A stretch of 64,000 nt of DNA from Flavobacteriales bacterium (lineage in GTDB: Bacteria; Bacteroidota; Bacteroidia; Flavobacteriales; UA16): NCBI GenBank assembly GCA_028141885.1, contig JAOIQU010000001.1, positions 1 to 64,000 on the forward strand, written 5' to 3'. The position numbers and the translations under genes are program-made. Shown one piece after another: positions 53,470 through 61,855 of this stretch. How positions within the stretch are numbered: the first letter of the stretch is position 1; each line of letters starts with the position of its first letter. The notes under the pieces were generated by a model that worked only from the letters and a program-made list of their open reading frames with translations, did not search any database and was not told where the DNA came from.

Positions 53470-53945
53470 CCCATCGCCGCACGTTTGAGGGTTTCGTACT
53501 CATCGGCGCCCTCGGTGCGTCCCTGGGCAAACGACATCAGTTTTTCACGATCGGACGGCGACAATCCAAGTTTGGATGACAGGGTGATGATGTTTTTGGT
53601 CGCGCGCTCAAAGGCCGTGAATGTGCCTGTGATGTTGGTGGCGCCACTGTCAAATTCTTGGACGACGTCATCAAGGTCATTGATCTGATCGGCGGCATCA
53701 ATCATGATGTCCACGTTTTTGGCAAGGATGGACAACAACATGGCATCGACGTTGTGGAGTGCCTTGGCATCGTTGAGGTGGTCAATGGTCAAATCGTAGA
53801 AACGACGTCCACGATCACTGAGCACAATGACAGGATCAGGGAACATCGAACGATCAACCGTTGACAGTTTGGGCGTGAGGTCGCGGCCTGATTTCATCGT
53901 GCCTTGCACCGCTTTGAGTGCCTTTGATTTCGGTGGCCTTCCCAT
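53466..53945 (-). CDS. Terminase small subunit, P27 family
   Basis: 159 residues. The basic N-terminus MGRPPKSKALKAVQGT, LSDRGRRFYDLTIDHL, the helical middle and TAFERATKNIITLSSKLGLSPSDREKL are the P27 terminase pattern. It recognises phage DNA and starts packaging. It overlaps TerL by 4 bp and the upstream gene by 1 bp. Confidence 0.92.
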   Translation of the reverse strand: MGRPPKSKALKAVQGTMKSGRDLTPKLSTVDRSMFPDPVIVLSDRGRRFYDLTIDHLNDAKALHNVDAMLLSILAKNVDIMIDAADQINDLDDVVQEFDSGATNITGTFTAFERATKNIITLSSKLGLSPSDREKLMSFAQGRTEGADEYETLKRAAMG

Positions 53946-54214
53946 CAGTCAATGAAATGCCGATCGGCGTTTTGTTCCCACTCCAAAATTTCGTCCTCGA
54001 TTTCATCGGCCAATCCCTGATCCATCATCATGTCCATCAGGTTGGTGATGTCCACGCCTGAGAAACTGAACGACACGATGTCGATGTACGGCGGTGACGG
54101 TGGTTCACCTGACCCGTCGTCAAAGTACGCGGCGCCTGGATCGCCTGGCGTGTAATCGTACTCGATCACAATGGATGGATCGGTGTGTGACCAATCCCAA
54201 TCAAATTTTTTCAT
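53945..54214 (-). CDS. Small acidic prophage protein
   Basis: 89 residues from the ATG at 54214, very acidic throughout (YDYTPGDPGAAYFDDGSGEP, ADEIEDEILEWEQNADRHF). No family was recognised. It is the first gene of the tightly coupled packaging operon. None of the GTTAACC promoter motifs lies in front of it. Confidence 0.6.
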   Translation of the reverse strand: MKKFDWDWSHTDPSIVIEYDYTPGDPGAAYFDDGSGEPPSPPYIDIVSFSFSGVDITNLMDMMMDQGLADEIEDEILEWEQNADRHFID

Positions 54215-54293
54215 GATACTCCCCCTCGGTGTTTCGGTTTTGTGGTCAACTCACTCGGCGGCGGTTATGGTTTGGCCATCCAAAATGATTTTT

Positions 54294-54698
54294 TCAGGGC
54301 CTTGCCCCGTGCGCCTCGCGTCCTGACTTTGCGTTGTGGCATCGATGACACATGGATTGCAGGTTGTCGATGTTCCAAAACTCCCCGCCGTCACGGACAC
54401 GAACGATGTGGTCAACGACGCGGGCGGCGGTCACCCGCCCGACGTCGGAACACAATGAGCAAAGCGGCCAACGTTCCAACACCTCAGCCCGTAACCGTCG
54501 CCACCTGGTTGTGTGGTACCGCGCATCGTGCGCGTGTGGTGATCGTGCCCCTTTGTGTTGGGCCGATGTTGTGGCGGGCTTAACCCACGGACGTTTGGGG
54601 TGCTTCCAATTGATCGTTGGCACACCACAAAAGTGGGTCACAATCGATTCGATTTGACGCCTGGGGAAACCGTGGGGATTCCTTATCGTCAAAGGCAA
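54294..54698 (-). CDS. HNH endonuclease
   Basis: 134 residues read from a TTG at 54698. CSLCSDVGRVTAARVVDHIVRVRDGGEFWN (outline: CSLC, VVDHI, GGEFW) and NLQSMCHRCHNAKSGR give the CxxC zinc pairs and His of an HNH fold. Phages with HK97-type terminases often carry such an HNH gene beside the terminase, where it is needed for DNA cutting in packaging. The TTG lies in the loop of a CCTTATC/GATAAGG hairpin (54681-54713), which may affect its translation. Confidence 0.85.
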   Translation of the reverse strand: MPLTIRNPHGFPRRQIESIVTHFCGVPTINWKHPKRPWVKPATTSAQHKGARSPHAHDARYHTTRWRRLRAEVLERWPLCSLCSDVGRVTAARVVDHIVRVRDGGEFWNIDNLQSMCHRCHNAKSGREAHGARP

Positions 54699-54763
54699 TT
54701 GTTTTTGATAAGGCGGTCAATCCTCAATTGACCCGCCGACCTCACCCATCAGGGTCGAGGTTC

Positions 54764-54824
54764 CATTAAGGACGGACCATTAAGGTCCTCTCTTAATCAT
54801 TGAGGAACTCTTAATCATTAAGGA
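54764..54824. repeat. Iteron-like repeat cluster
   Basis: On the minus strand CCTTAATG occurs at three places and CCTCAATG once: 54817-54824 region, 54799-54806 region, 54785-54778 and 54771-54764. Two of them extend to CCT(T/C)AATGATTAAGAG, 18 bp apart. The site lies in the gap between the regulator-like gene at 54893 and the HNH/terminase genes and may be an operator or replication iteron. Confidence 0.6.
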
Positions 54825-54892
54825 TGCGCGCCCGCGTGAACGTAACCACTCAGGCGACACGCCCGACGTTTGGGGAAACGTTGGGGATCGTT

Positions 54893-55909
54893 TTACTCAG
54901 GCACGTGGTGTGTGGCCTTGCCCGTGCAAATCATGGCGTCATTCATCGTGAGTTCCACAGTGAATTTGACTTTGCCATCCTTGACCATCATGGGGTGAAC
55001 ATCCAACATGATCGGCACTTGGACAAACCCCATCGCACCCATGTGATCCACTTTGGGATCAACCCAATTGACAGGCGTGGGATCAGCGAAATTGACAGGG
55101 TCAACCTTTGCCGCCTGTTGTTCGATCATGCGTTGTTGGACCGCTTTGAACTCGGCTTCACTGTCGCGCTTGTGTTGGATGCCCTCAGTTTGCGCCTTGT
55201 CTTTGAAAATGGCGCGTTCCATGCCTCGCAAATAATCCTCACACGCCGCCGCCTGGCGTTCGCTTGATGTCGCACGAAACAATGGGAACGGGTCGCGGTC
55301 AGACAACTGTTCGCCTTCATCCCAACCAGGAACAAACGATTGCCACATGGTCAAAACATGTTCGCGTCGCCTCACACCTTTGTCAAAGTTCTCAGGTTCC
55401 TCCCACTGCACTGACGCCGTCACCAATCCTTGATCAAAGGCGTCACGGAAAAACGATGTTTGGATGTTCCCAATGCGTTCAAGGTTGTCCGTCACCTGGG
55501 CAATGAATGTCCGTGAAATTTCATGAACCTCAGGATCGTGGTGGCGCTTCGGGCGGCCCTGGATTCGCCTTCCCTTCAAGATCGTTTCGTAACGATCAAA
55601 AAAGTACGAGGCCTGAGGGATTTTGCTTTGGGTGACGTTGTACCATGATTGTTTGGTTCGCCCCGTGTGTTCATGGATCACATCCCATTCCCAACCCAAC
55701 ACGGCCCTCATGTCGTGCAACAACTGTGTGGCCCACATGCGGCGTAACCAATACTCATTGAGGGCCTGTTGCGCTCGGCCTTTGTGACCTGATTTCAGGT
55801 CAGACATGCGCACCGTGAGCGCCTTGACATGCTCATTGCGGGCAATGCTTCGCGCCTTTCGCTTGGCGATCATGTACGCCGTTTCGCCTCCATTGTTCTG
55901 ATCAGACAT
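54893..55909 (-). CDS. Unknown prophage protein, candidate lysogeny regulator
   Basis: 338 residues from the ATG at 55909; the longer frame upstream lacks support. The N-terminal 120 residues are basic and helical (RKARSIARNEHVKALTVR, EYWLRRMWATQLLHDMRAV). VIHEHTGRTKQSWYNVTQSKIPQASYFFDRYETIL could hold a DNA-binding helix pair, as in repressors. The C-terminal part has GFVQVPIMLDVHPMM and a beta-rich end. It is transcribed divergently from the excisionase gene, the usual repressor position, with a strong host-type promoter four bases before its ATG. No family was recognised. Confidence 0.55.
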   Translation of the reverse strand: MSDQNNGGETAYMIAKRKARSIARNEHVKALTVRMSDLKSGHKGRAQQALNEYWLRRMWATQLLHDMRAVLGWEWDVIHEHTGRTKQSWYNVTQSKIPQASYFFDRYETILKGRRIQGRPKRHHDPEVHEISRTFIAQVTDNLERIGNIQTSFFRDAFDQGLVTASVQWEEPENFDKGVRRREHVLTMWQSFVPGWDEGEQLSDRDPFPLFRATSSERQAAACEDYLRGMERAIFKDKAQTEGIQHKRDSEAEFKAVQQRMIEQQAAKVDPVNFADPTPVNWVDPKVDHMGAMGFVQVPIMLDVHPMMVKDGKVKFTVELTMNDAMICTGKATHHVPE

Positions 55910-55913
55910 GAGG

Positions 55914-55946
55914 CAAATGTAAAGCACACTTGACATCTGACGCAAA
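55914..55946 (-). promoter_or_regulatory. Host-type promoter TTTG-N21-TACATTTG, leaderless
   Basis: On the minus strand TTTG (55946-55943), 21-bp spacer and TACATTTG (55921-55914) match the Bacteroidota consensus at both boxes. Only four bases separate it from the ATG at 55909, so the transcript should begin at or by the ATG. This is the best canonical host promoter in the prophage and would suit a gene expressed in the lysogen. Confidence 0.68.
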
Positions 55947-56192
55947 GTTTTCCCCAAACGAGGCAAACGAAATACATTTATCTCACTCAATGTCAGTGAC
56001 TTGCAACGTTCATCCACGGCCACTGTTAAGAAAGTTGGCCAAATGTTGATGGATTCGGGTTGGATGAAACCAAACATGACCACACCTTTGCATTTGCCAT
56101 CCATCGCCAAAATGCGCTCAAAGACAAATCCAACGACAAATTTTTTTGCCACAACGTACATTGGTTACGGATCGCCTTTCCAACTTTGAATC

Positions 56193-56426
56193 ATGACATA
56201 CAATCAGAACATCCCACCCCTGTTGACGGCCACTGAGGTCGCCGATCAACTGCAAGTGACGACCGCAACGGTCAGGAATTGGATTCGTGCGGGGCAACTC
56301 CCCGCCATCAAACTCCCTGGGCGTCGTGGTGTGTACCGCATCCCTGCCACCGCGCTCAATGCGTTGGTCCAGGATTGTCAAACCCCTGTCGAGGTCAGAG
56401 GGGATCGTAACCGCGATGAACGCTGA
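56193..56426 (+). CDS. Excisionase-like helix-turn-helix protein
   Basis: 77 residues from the ATG at 56193. LLTATEVADQLQVTTATVRNWIRAGQLPAIKLPGRRG (outline: TATEVADQLQV, TVRNWIRAGQLPAIKL, YRIPATALNAL) is the HTH_17/MerR-like winged helix of excisionases and small phage regulators. It is the first gene of the rightward early operon and diverges from the candidate regulator. CAACTTTG ends 4 bases before its ATG, one mismatch from a -7 element. Confidence 0.78.
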   Translation: MTYNQNIPPLLTATEVADQLQVTTATVRNWIRAGQLPAIKLPGRRGVYRIPATALNALVQDCQTPVEVRGDRNRDER

Positions 56427-56458
56427 CCCACTTTTTTTCATCATGTAAAATCAAAAAC

Positions 56459-57256
56459 ATGACACATTCGAGCAAAGAACTGAGGTTCTTGATCAAAATG
56501 ATGGGTCCAATGGCCCCATCCAATGTCAATCCCGACATGGACAACACCCCTCCAATGGGTGACCCCATGCCTGAGGATGACGACCCCCAAATGGCCTTGC
56601 CATTTGATCAACACAGGCGCCGTACTTACAAGGGACGGAAGGCCTACGTTTCAGACCAATTCCCGTTGGTCAGTGGTCACATCCCTGCACACACGTTGTG
56701 TGCCTCACTGATGCGCGATGAACGCGGCGCAATTGACGCCGTCAGCAATCGTGACATCGAAAACCTGTTGGTTGAGGCGGGGTATGGATCACACCCACGT
56801 TCAGGGATTTCAGGCGCCACATCACAGGCCGTTGACATGGGCGCATTGGTCAGGGTTCGACGCAAACAACGCAACCCCGACACCGACCGTGCATGGGGCA
56901 TGGTGACCGTGCCTGGTGAGGCGCATCGCATCGAGCGTGAGGATCGGCACATTGCCAACAAACTCCGTGAGGTCATGCACTTGCCTGATGACAGGTTCGT
57001 CGTCATGTACGATTTCACCCGTGAATTTGGACCTGATGCGTACTTGGACGCGATGACTTTGGAGGTCGGTGACATGGGCGACAACCTCGATGCCATGTCT
57101 GACGACATCAAGGCCAATGTTCAATTGGCCTACATGTTGGGTGGCCTCGGCGCCACGTACGGTTGGGTTCGCCTCGATGAAATCGTGTTCACCCTCGACA
57201 TCGACCCACAGGCGTTTGATCGTGTGGCACCCATCAGTCAAAAGGACCGCCCATGA
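56459..57256 (+). CDS. Early prophage protein, unknown (265 residues)
   Basis: Starts at the ATG at 56459 after a T-rich gap. Residues 20-50 are Pro/Met/Asp-rich and likely disordered (PDMDNTPPMGDPMPEDDDPQ). The rest is mixed, with RDIENLLVEAGYGSHPRSG, ALVRVRRKQRNPDTDRAW and an acidic C-terminal region. The middle could hold a winged-helix fold, as in replication initiators, but no family was recognised. It overlaps the next gene by 4 bp. Position in the early operon suggests a replication role. Confidence 0.6.
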   Translation: MTHSSKELRFLIKMMGPMAPSNVNPDMDNTPPMGDPMPEDDDPQMALPFDQHRRRTYKGRKAYVSDQFPLVSGHIPAHTLCASLMRDERGAIDAVSNRDIENLLVEAGYGSHPRSGISGATSQAVDMGALVRVRRKQRNPDTDRAWGMVTVPGEAHRIEREDRHIANKLREVMHLPDDRFVVMYDFTREFGPDAYLDAMTLEVGDMGDNLDAMSDDIKANVQLAYMLGGLGATYGWVRLDEIVFTLDIDPQAFDRVAPISQKDRP

Positions 57257-57726
57257 TTGTGCCTTTCGACCTCTACAATTTGGGCACCGCCTTTGACGAC
57301 GCGGGGTTGATGCCACGCGATTGGGAATCAGTGCTCATGCGCAACGAAGGACATTTCACGGCTTTCGACTCGTGCATTTCGGCAACATCGTTGTCACGCG
57401 CGATTGGTGAAACCAATGTGATCGACATGCTCATTGGCTTTTGGTTCAACACGCTCAGTGAGGACCAACAAATTGACGTGGGCATGATGTTGCACGGCGA
57501 CACCGATGTGCCTGACAACATCGCCGATTTGGTTGATGTGTCTGACCTCATCGACGTCCCTCACGACCACTTGTCGGGCGCCGTTGCCATGACAATCATG
57601 TTTGGCACGGGTCGCGTCAAAGACATCATGCAAACGGTCCACGCCGACCCTGAACGCCTGGCGCTTGACAAATGCCAGGTGATCGCTGAGGTGGTGGCGT
57701 CGATGTTCAAACCACTGCCCTTCTAA
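57253..57726 (+). CDS. Early prophage protein, unknown (157 residues)
   Basis: Acidic, helical protein (VPFDLYNLGTAFDDAGL, SLSRAIGETNVIDMLIGFWF, ADLVDVSDLIDVPHDH). No family was recognised. It is translationally coupled on both sides: 4-bp overlap with the gene before and 1-bp overlap with the DnaA-like gene behind. Confidence 0.6.
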   Translation: MIVPFDLYNLGTAFDDAGLMPRDWESVLMRNEGHFTAFDSCISATSLSRAIGETNVIDMLIGFWFNTLSEDQQIDVGMMLHGDTDVPDNIADLVDVSDLIDVPHDHLSGAVAMTIMFGTGRVKDIMQTVHADPERLALDKCQVIAEVVASMFKPLPF

Positions 57727-58106
57727 TGGCGGGCGCCTTTGTGTATGGCCAACCTGATCCCAAATCAGTGGTCGGCCTGGAAAACCACGCATTCACGGCC
57801 TACTGTGGCCGCGTGTGCGACATCCTCGGATTGGAACTGTCTTTGGTGTTGTCCGACAAACGACACCACAGGGTGGTCAAGACACGGCAAATGCTGATGG
57901 CAATTGCCGCCGTGGAACTGCAATGGACCCTCATGAAGGTCGGCGACTTCTTTGGCCGTGATCACACCACTGTGGTCCATGCCAAAAAGGAAATCAGCAA
58001 TCGAATCGAGTTGGGCGACGGTGGCGCATGGTTTGAGGCCTGCGCACGTGCCTGCTCACTCGCCTTCGAGGAAACGTACAAAACGAAAATCTCAAACCTA
58101 TTCTGA
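57726..58106 (+). CDS. DnaA domain-IV-like DNA-binding protein
   Basis: 126 residues. Residues 45-95 match the C-terminal DNA-binding domain of DnaA: VKTRQMLMAIAAVELQWTL, MKVGDFFGRDHTTVVHAKKEI. GRDHTTVVHA is the DnaA box-recognition signature almost unchanged. The AAA+ ATPase and other DnaA domains are absent. It could recruit host replication proteins to a phage origin or compete with host DnaA. It is coupled to the SSB-like gene by a 1-bp overlap. Confidence 0.85.
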   Translation: MAGAFVYGQPDPKSVVGLENHAFTAYCGRVCDILGLELSLVLSDKRHHRVVKTRQMLMAIAAVELQWTLMKVGDFFGRDHTTVVHAKKEISNRIELGDGGAWFEACARACSLAFEETYKTKISNLF

Positions 58107-58402
58107 TGGCTTACAACCAAAAAATTTCCCTCAACATCAACGTGGACAACGTCCAAAAATCGGCTCTGTACAAGGGCGAAAAAGGCACCTACTTGCGCCT
58201 CACTGTCATCCCAACCCCTGACAATCAGTGGAACGATTACATGTGCACTCAGTACATGGGCAAAGGGACGGACGATGTGATTTTGGGCAACGGTCGTGAC
58301 CTGGTGTTCAACGACAACAACAGTGGCAACAACACGTCAGGTCAGGCGCCCACAGGCCCTGCCGCGCCCTCAAACTCCAATGAGGACGGATTGCCTTTCT
58401 GA
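58106..58402 (+). CDS. SSB-like single-strand DNA-binding protein
   Basis: 98 residues. The N-terminal 65 residues (ISLNINVDNVQKSALYKG, GTYLRLTVIPTPDNQWNDYM) are compatible with a small OB-fold. The C-terminus is a disordered Gly/Asn/Pro/Ser tract ending NEDGLPF, very like the acidic tip of bacterial SSB that binds partner proteins. Position between the DnaA-like and RecA-fold genes fits. A strong terminator follows. Confidence 0.65.
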   Translation: MAYNQKISLNINVDNVQKSALYKGEKGTYLRLTVIPTPDNQWNDYMCTQYMGKGTDDVILGNGRDLVFNDNNSGNNTSGQAPTGPAAPSNSNEDGLPF

Positions 58403-58459
58403 TCACGTGCGATGATCCAATCAAGGGCGCTTGATGCGCCCACCTCGGATGCCTTGACA

Positions 58460-58492
58460 GGCCCCGTGGAATTTGCCATGGGGCCTTTTTTA
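58460..58492 (+). terminator. Intrinsic terminator inside the early gene region
   Basis: GGCCCCGTGG pairs over 10 positions (one G-T) with CCATGGGGCC around a 6-base loop, followed by six T. It lies 57 bp after the SSB-like gene and would reduce transcription into the RecA-fold gene unless antiterminated. Confidence 0.85.
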
Positions 58493-58510
58493 CCTCCAAA
58501 CTGAAAGACA

Positions 58511-59461
58511 TTGAGCACAAACAACATCCCAATTTTCAAACCCACTGACGCATCGATGGCAATCGATCGCGTCCGTCGTGAGGGCACCCGTGGCGGTGTG
58601 TCAACAGGGTTCGCCTCCCTTGATCAGTTCATCACGATTCGGCCAGGTTTTCCCCTGTTCATGGCGGGTTCGCCATACGCGGGGAAATCATTGTTCGCCA
58701 AACAACTGTTGGTGAACCTCTCACGCCTGCATGGATGGAAACATTGCGTGTACCTCGGCGAGGATGGCAATGTGGCCGATCTGACTGTGGACCTCGCTGA
58801 AATGTACGTGGGCAAAACCGCCCGCATGCTCAACGATGATGGCACGGACAACCCCGATGCCATGAGCGAATCCGAGTTCATCAGTGCGGTCAGTTGGGTC
58901 GATGCTCATTTTTTCATGTGTGATCCCGATGCCCTTAACATCCCATCGTTTGACCTGGCGACCTTTTACGATTGGGTCGCCCACTGCGAGCACCAACACG
59001 CGGTCAAGTTCAACACCACTGTCATCGACCCGTGGAACGACGTTGACATGGACATTGCAGGCAAGGGCGGGCGTGAGGACCTGTTTTTGGCCGATGCGCT
59101 CAAATTGGTGCGCGACACCTCGCGGAAAAATGACAGGGTTGACATCCTGATCACTCACATTGCCGCACCTCAGACCATGTACACGTCAGGATCAGGGCGG
59201 CGCTACGCCGCACCTGCTGAACCAAACCAATGGGCGGGTGGGCAAACCTGGCATCGCCGATCGTACACGATGATCATGGTGTACCGACCGCCTGCACCTG
59301 ACACGATCAAAATGGGCCGATCCGAAATCACAACATCACGCGGTGAATCCTGGATCATGGTTCAAAAGGCCAAACCTCGCGGTGTCGGCAAACTCGGCAC
59401 ATGCCGCCTGTGGTTTGACCCAACGACGAATCAGTACGCCGAAACACCACCCGAATCATGA
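58511..59461 (+). CDS. RecA/DnaB-fold ATPase (AAA_25 type)
   Basis: 316 residues from a TTG at 58511, or 301 from the ATG at 58556. Walker A is GSPYAGKSLFAK (residues 53-64), Walker B TTVIDPWND with Asp173, and DILITHIAAPQ is a sensor-like motif. Related single-domain RecA-fold proteins in phages act as Sak4-like recombinases or RepA-type helicases. The SSB-like neighbour supports a recombination or replication role. The choice between recombinase and helicase is open. The terminator 19 bp upstream leaves little space for a separate promoter. Confidence 0.8.
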   Translation: MSTNNIPIFKPTDASMAIDRVRREGTRGGVSTGFASLDQFITIRPGFPLFMAGSPYAGKSLFAKQLLVNLSRLHGWKHCVYLGEDGNVADLTVDLAEMYVGKTARMLNDDGTDNPDAMSESEFISAVSWVDAHFFMCDPDALNIPSFDLATFYDWVAHCEHQHAVKFNTTVIDPWNDVDMDIAGKGGREDLFLADALKLVRDTSRKNDRVDILITHIAAPQTMYTSGSGRRYAAPAEPNQWAGGQTWHRRSYTMIMVYRPPAPDTIKMGRSEITTSRGESWIMVQKAKPRGVGKLGTCRLWFDPTTNQYAETPPES

Positions 59462-59832
59462 TGCACCCACCCAAACGGCAACACCAAATCCACGGCATCA
59501 TGTACGCATGGGAGGGCCTTGACCTCATTTTGTTGCGGTGCGAAATGGATGTGGACGCCACACGCCTGGAAACGGCATTGGATCAAGCGGGCGACAATGT
59601 TTCTGAGGAACGACGTAAGTACACGACGGACATGATCAACAACATTCGCCTTGCGGTGATCGCACTGATGGACATTGAAAGTGAACGGAACATCGCCATC
59701 AACAACGCGACATCCGAGAAAATGGCCCACGTCAGGACACTCAACGCCTTGAATGAGGCCAACGACAAAATCAAACAACTGACCATTGAGGGCGACAACC
59801 TACGTCGTGCCCTCCAACAACAAATGAAATGA
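59458..59832 (+). CDS. Coiled-coil early protein, unknown
   Basis: 124 residues from the ATG at 59458, 4-bp overlap with the ATPase gene. Residues 55-120 are strongly helical with heptad spacing (MINNIRLAVIALMDIESERN, LNALNEANDKIKQLTIEGDN). No family was recognised. It is coupled to the next gene by a 4-bp overlap. Confidence 0.6.
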   Translation: MMHPPKRQHQIHGIMYAWEGLDLILLRCEMDVDATRLETALDQAGDNVSEERRKYTTDMINNIRLAVIALMDIESERNIAINNATSEKMAHVRTLNALNEANDKIKQLTIEGDNLRRALQQQMK

Positions 59833-60221
59833 AACAACTGAACGACACTGAACGGGCGCAATTGCGCGCCCTCTTTGAGGCCAACGGCCTGACCCGTGAT
59901 GACATCTTTGTTCATCGCAATTTCACCATCGTGCGACGCTCAGGCATCGAGCGCATCGCGGCCAAACAAAACATCCATGTCACCTTTGAGGTGGTCCAAT
60001 GCGATCGGGATTTTGTGGTCATGAAAGCCCACGGCCATCGTCAGGGCGATGAATCAGGGCGCCGCGTGGAAACGTTTGGGTCGGCAACGACTGAAAATTG
60101 CATGTCCAAACACCTGGTCGAAATGGCTGAGAAACGCGCGATGTCACGCGCGGTCCTCAAACTGACCAACCTGTATGAATGCGGTGTGTTTGGCGAGGAC
60201 GAGGATGTGCACCGCGACTGA
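59829..60221 (+). CDS. Early prophage protein of a type common beside phage recombinases
   Basis: 130 residues. FEVVQCDRDFVVMKAHGH, ETFGSATTENCMSKHLVEMAEKRAMSRAVLKL and YECGVFGEDED (outline of the conserved C-terminal part) recur in hypothetical proteins of Bacteroidota phages. AEKRAMSRAVLKL resembles the end of Rad52/ERF-type annealing proteins, but the match is too short for a firm call. Confidence 0.6.
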   Translation: MKQLNDTERAQLRALFEANGLTRDDIFVHRNFTIVRRSGIERIAAKQNIHVTFEVVQCDRDFVVMKAHGHRQGDESGRRVETFGSATTENCMSKHLVEMAEKRAMSRAVLKLTNLYECGVFGEDEDVHRD

Positions 60222-60489
60222 TCATTGGTTTGATCAAATGATCAACGAACAACGGATGGCCACTGACGCCGTCCGTTTTCGTTTGGAACAACTGTTGTTC
60301 ACTGCGGTGATCCACGACCGTCGTGAACTGTGGCACTTTGAAACGGCCATCATGAGCGATGACCTGACCGATGATCAGGCATCGGACCTCATGCGCGCCC
60401 TGCATGATCGGCAACGTCGCATCCCTGACATGTACGCCCCATCGCAATCGGATGTGGCCAAATGGATTCGATCGTTTTGCTTCACTTGA
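60205..60489 (+). CDS. Small early prophage protein, unknown
   Basis: 94 residues from the ATG at 60205, overlapping the previous gene by 17 bp. It is helical and charged (AVRFRLEQLLFTAVIHDRRE, QASDLMRALHDRQRRI). It is the last gene of the early operon and converges on the integrase with an 8-bp overlap. No family was recognised. Confidence 0.5.
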   Translation: MCTATDHWFDQMINEQRMATDAVRFRLEQLLFTAVIHDRRELWHFETAIMSDDLTDDQASDLMRALHDRQRRIPDMYAPSQSDVAKWIRSFCFT

Positions 60490-61813
60490 AAGCGGCCAAC
60501 AGTTTGTCCGTGGCCCTTTTGCTGACATCGGTTTGGGTGACGTTCAGGTACGTCATCAACGCCGCCTCAGTGGTGTGGCCTGTCAAGGCCCTCAGTTCGC
60601 CCGCCGACAACACACCCATGTTGTACAAATTGGTCGCAAACGACCGACGGGCCGTGTGGAATGACACCATTTCACTCAGTTGCTTGGTCAACCCAACTTG
60701 TTTGTCAATGGATGTTGAGGGTGTCTGAATGGTGCGATCCAATCCCGCCACACGGATCAACTCTTTGAGCAAAACGTTGACCTTTTGTTCGTTCATGATC
60801 CTGGGCAACTGACCACCGTGTTTTTCAATCACATCCCTGGCGCCTGGCAACGTCGGAACCGTCACGGTTGCATTGGTTTTGGCTTGGACAAACGTGATGT
60901 GATCAGGGCATGACCCGCCGTTTTCTTTCCAGGCGTCAGCAATCAAATCAGGCATCCGCTTGATGTCGCTGATCCTGGCGCCCGTCCAACACGCCAAAAC
61001 GAACATGTCACGCACCACCTCCATTGCGGTGGCCTCAGGCCCTTGCGGGCCTTTCCTTTTGCGTTTGCTGAGGTCACAGGTGGCCAGGGTCGCCAATTCC
61101 TCAGGCGTCAAATGCACTTTGACTGTTGGAATCGGCCTGACTTTCATGATGTCCGAATCCCAGGCAATGCGATTGGAGTGGACGCCGCGTTCAAATGCCA
61201 CCCGCGTCCATGCCCTCAGGATTTTCAAATCACGCCCAATGGTGTTCAGGTTGACGGCGGGCCTTTGCAATTGACCATTCACGACCTGGTCGTTGCCCCT
61301 CCAACGAATGAAATGGGCCACCCACTGTTCATTGATGTCCTCCCACACGATGTCACGCCCGCCGTTTTCCCACCGTTTGAAATCAAACAACATGTCGTGG
61401 ACGTTTCGGTACTGTTCCAAACGACCTGATGTGATGCGGGTGCCCTGCTTGGTCATGCGCTCACCGTTTTCACATTCCTCCATGAACTCGGTGATCCATT
61501 GGTTGACTGTCAATTTGGATTTGGGTGCCTTGCCCTCCACGCGACGTTTCAAACCCTCTTTGATCGCGGTGGCGCTCAGGACCTCACCACGATCAATTGC
61601 GTCCATGACAGTGCGTTCAAATGCGTTCACAAACTTGTCCAACTGCGCTTGGACCTTTGGATGACCGTTGATGCGCTCACGCTTGGCGTCCCAATCCTTA
61701 GGGTCAATGCTCACGCCCGTGGTCATTTTGATTCGGCGACCTTCAACGGTCGCACGAATTTGAATGCGCGTTGTTTTGGCTTCGGGGCGATGGAGGATCA
61801 AACTGTGTTTCAT
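60482..61813 (-). CDS. int: Tyrosine integrase of the prophage
   Basis: 443 residues from the ATG at 61813. The upstream part of the open frame reads through the arm-site repeats (KKWPPFWPPFG) and is not likely to be translated. The N-terminus is an arm-binding domain typical of Bacteroidota integrases (HSLILHRPEAKTTRIQIRAT), then a SAM-like core-binding domain, then the catalytic domain with Arg280 (TGARISDIK), His386 and Arg389 (SFHTARRSF), His413 (LTGHTT) and Tyr422 (LMTYLNVT). All catalytic residues are present. It integrates into the adjacent tRNA-Arg. Confidence 0.96.
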   Translation of the reverse strand: MKHSLILHRPEAKTTRIQIRATVEGRRIKMTTGVSIDPKDWDAKRERINGHPKVQAQLDKFVNAFERTVMDAIDRGEVLSATAIKEGLKRRVEGKAPKSKLTVNQWITEFMEECENGERMTKQGTRITSGRLEQYRNVHDMLFDFKRWENGGRDIVWEDINEQWVAHFIRWRGNDQVVNGQLQRPAVNLNTIGRDLKILRAWTRVAFERGVHSNRIAWDSDIMKVRPIPTVKVHLTPEELATLATCDLSKRKRKGPQGPEATAMEVVRDMFVLACWTGARISDIKRMPDLIADAWKENGGSCPDHITFVQAKTNATVTVPTLPGARDVIEKHGGQLPRIMNEQKVNVLLKELIRVAGLDRTIQTPSTSIDKQVGLTKQLSEMVSFHTARRSFATNLYNMGVLSAGELRALTGHTTEAALMTYLNVTQTDVSKRATDKLLAAFK

Positions 61814-61855
61814 GCGGTTGACGTTTTGGTGTTCGCTTGATCCACGATCGGGGCC

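Noticed and set aside
56001..56189. 62-codon plus-strand frame in the divergent prophage control gap
   Set aside because: No promoter or start support; the region is better explained as regulatory DNA between the candidate regulator and the excisionase gene.
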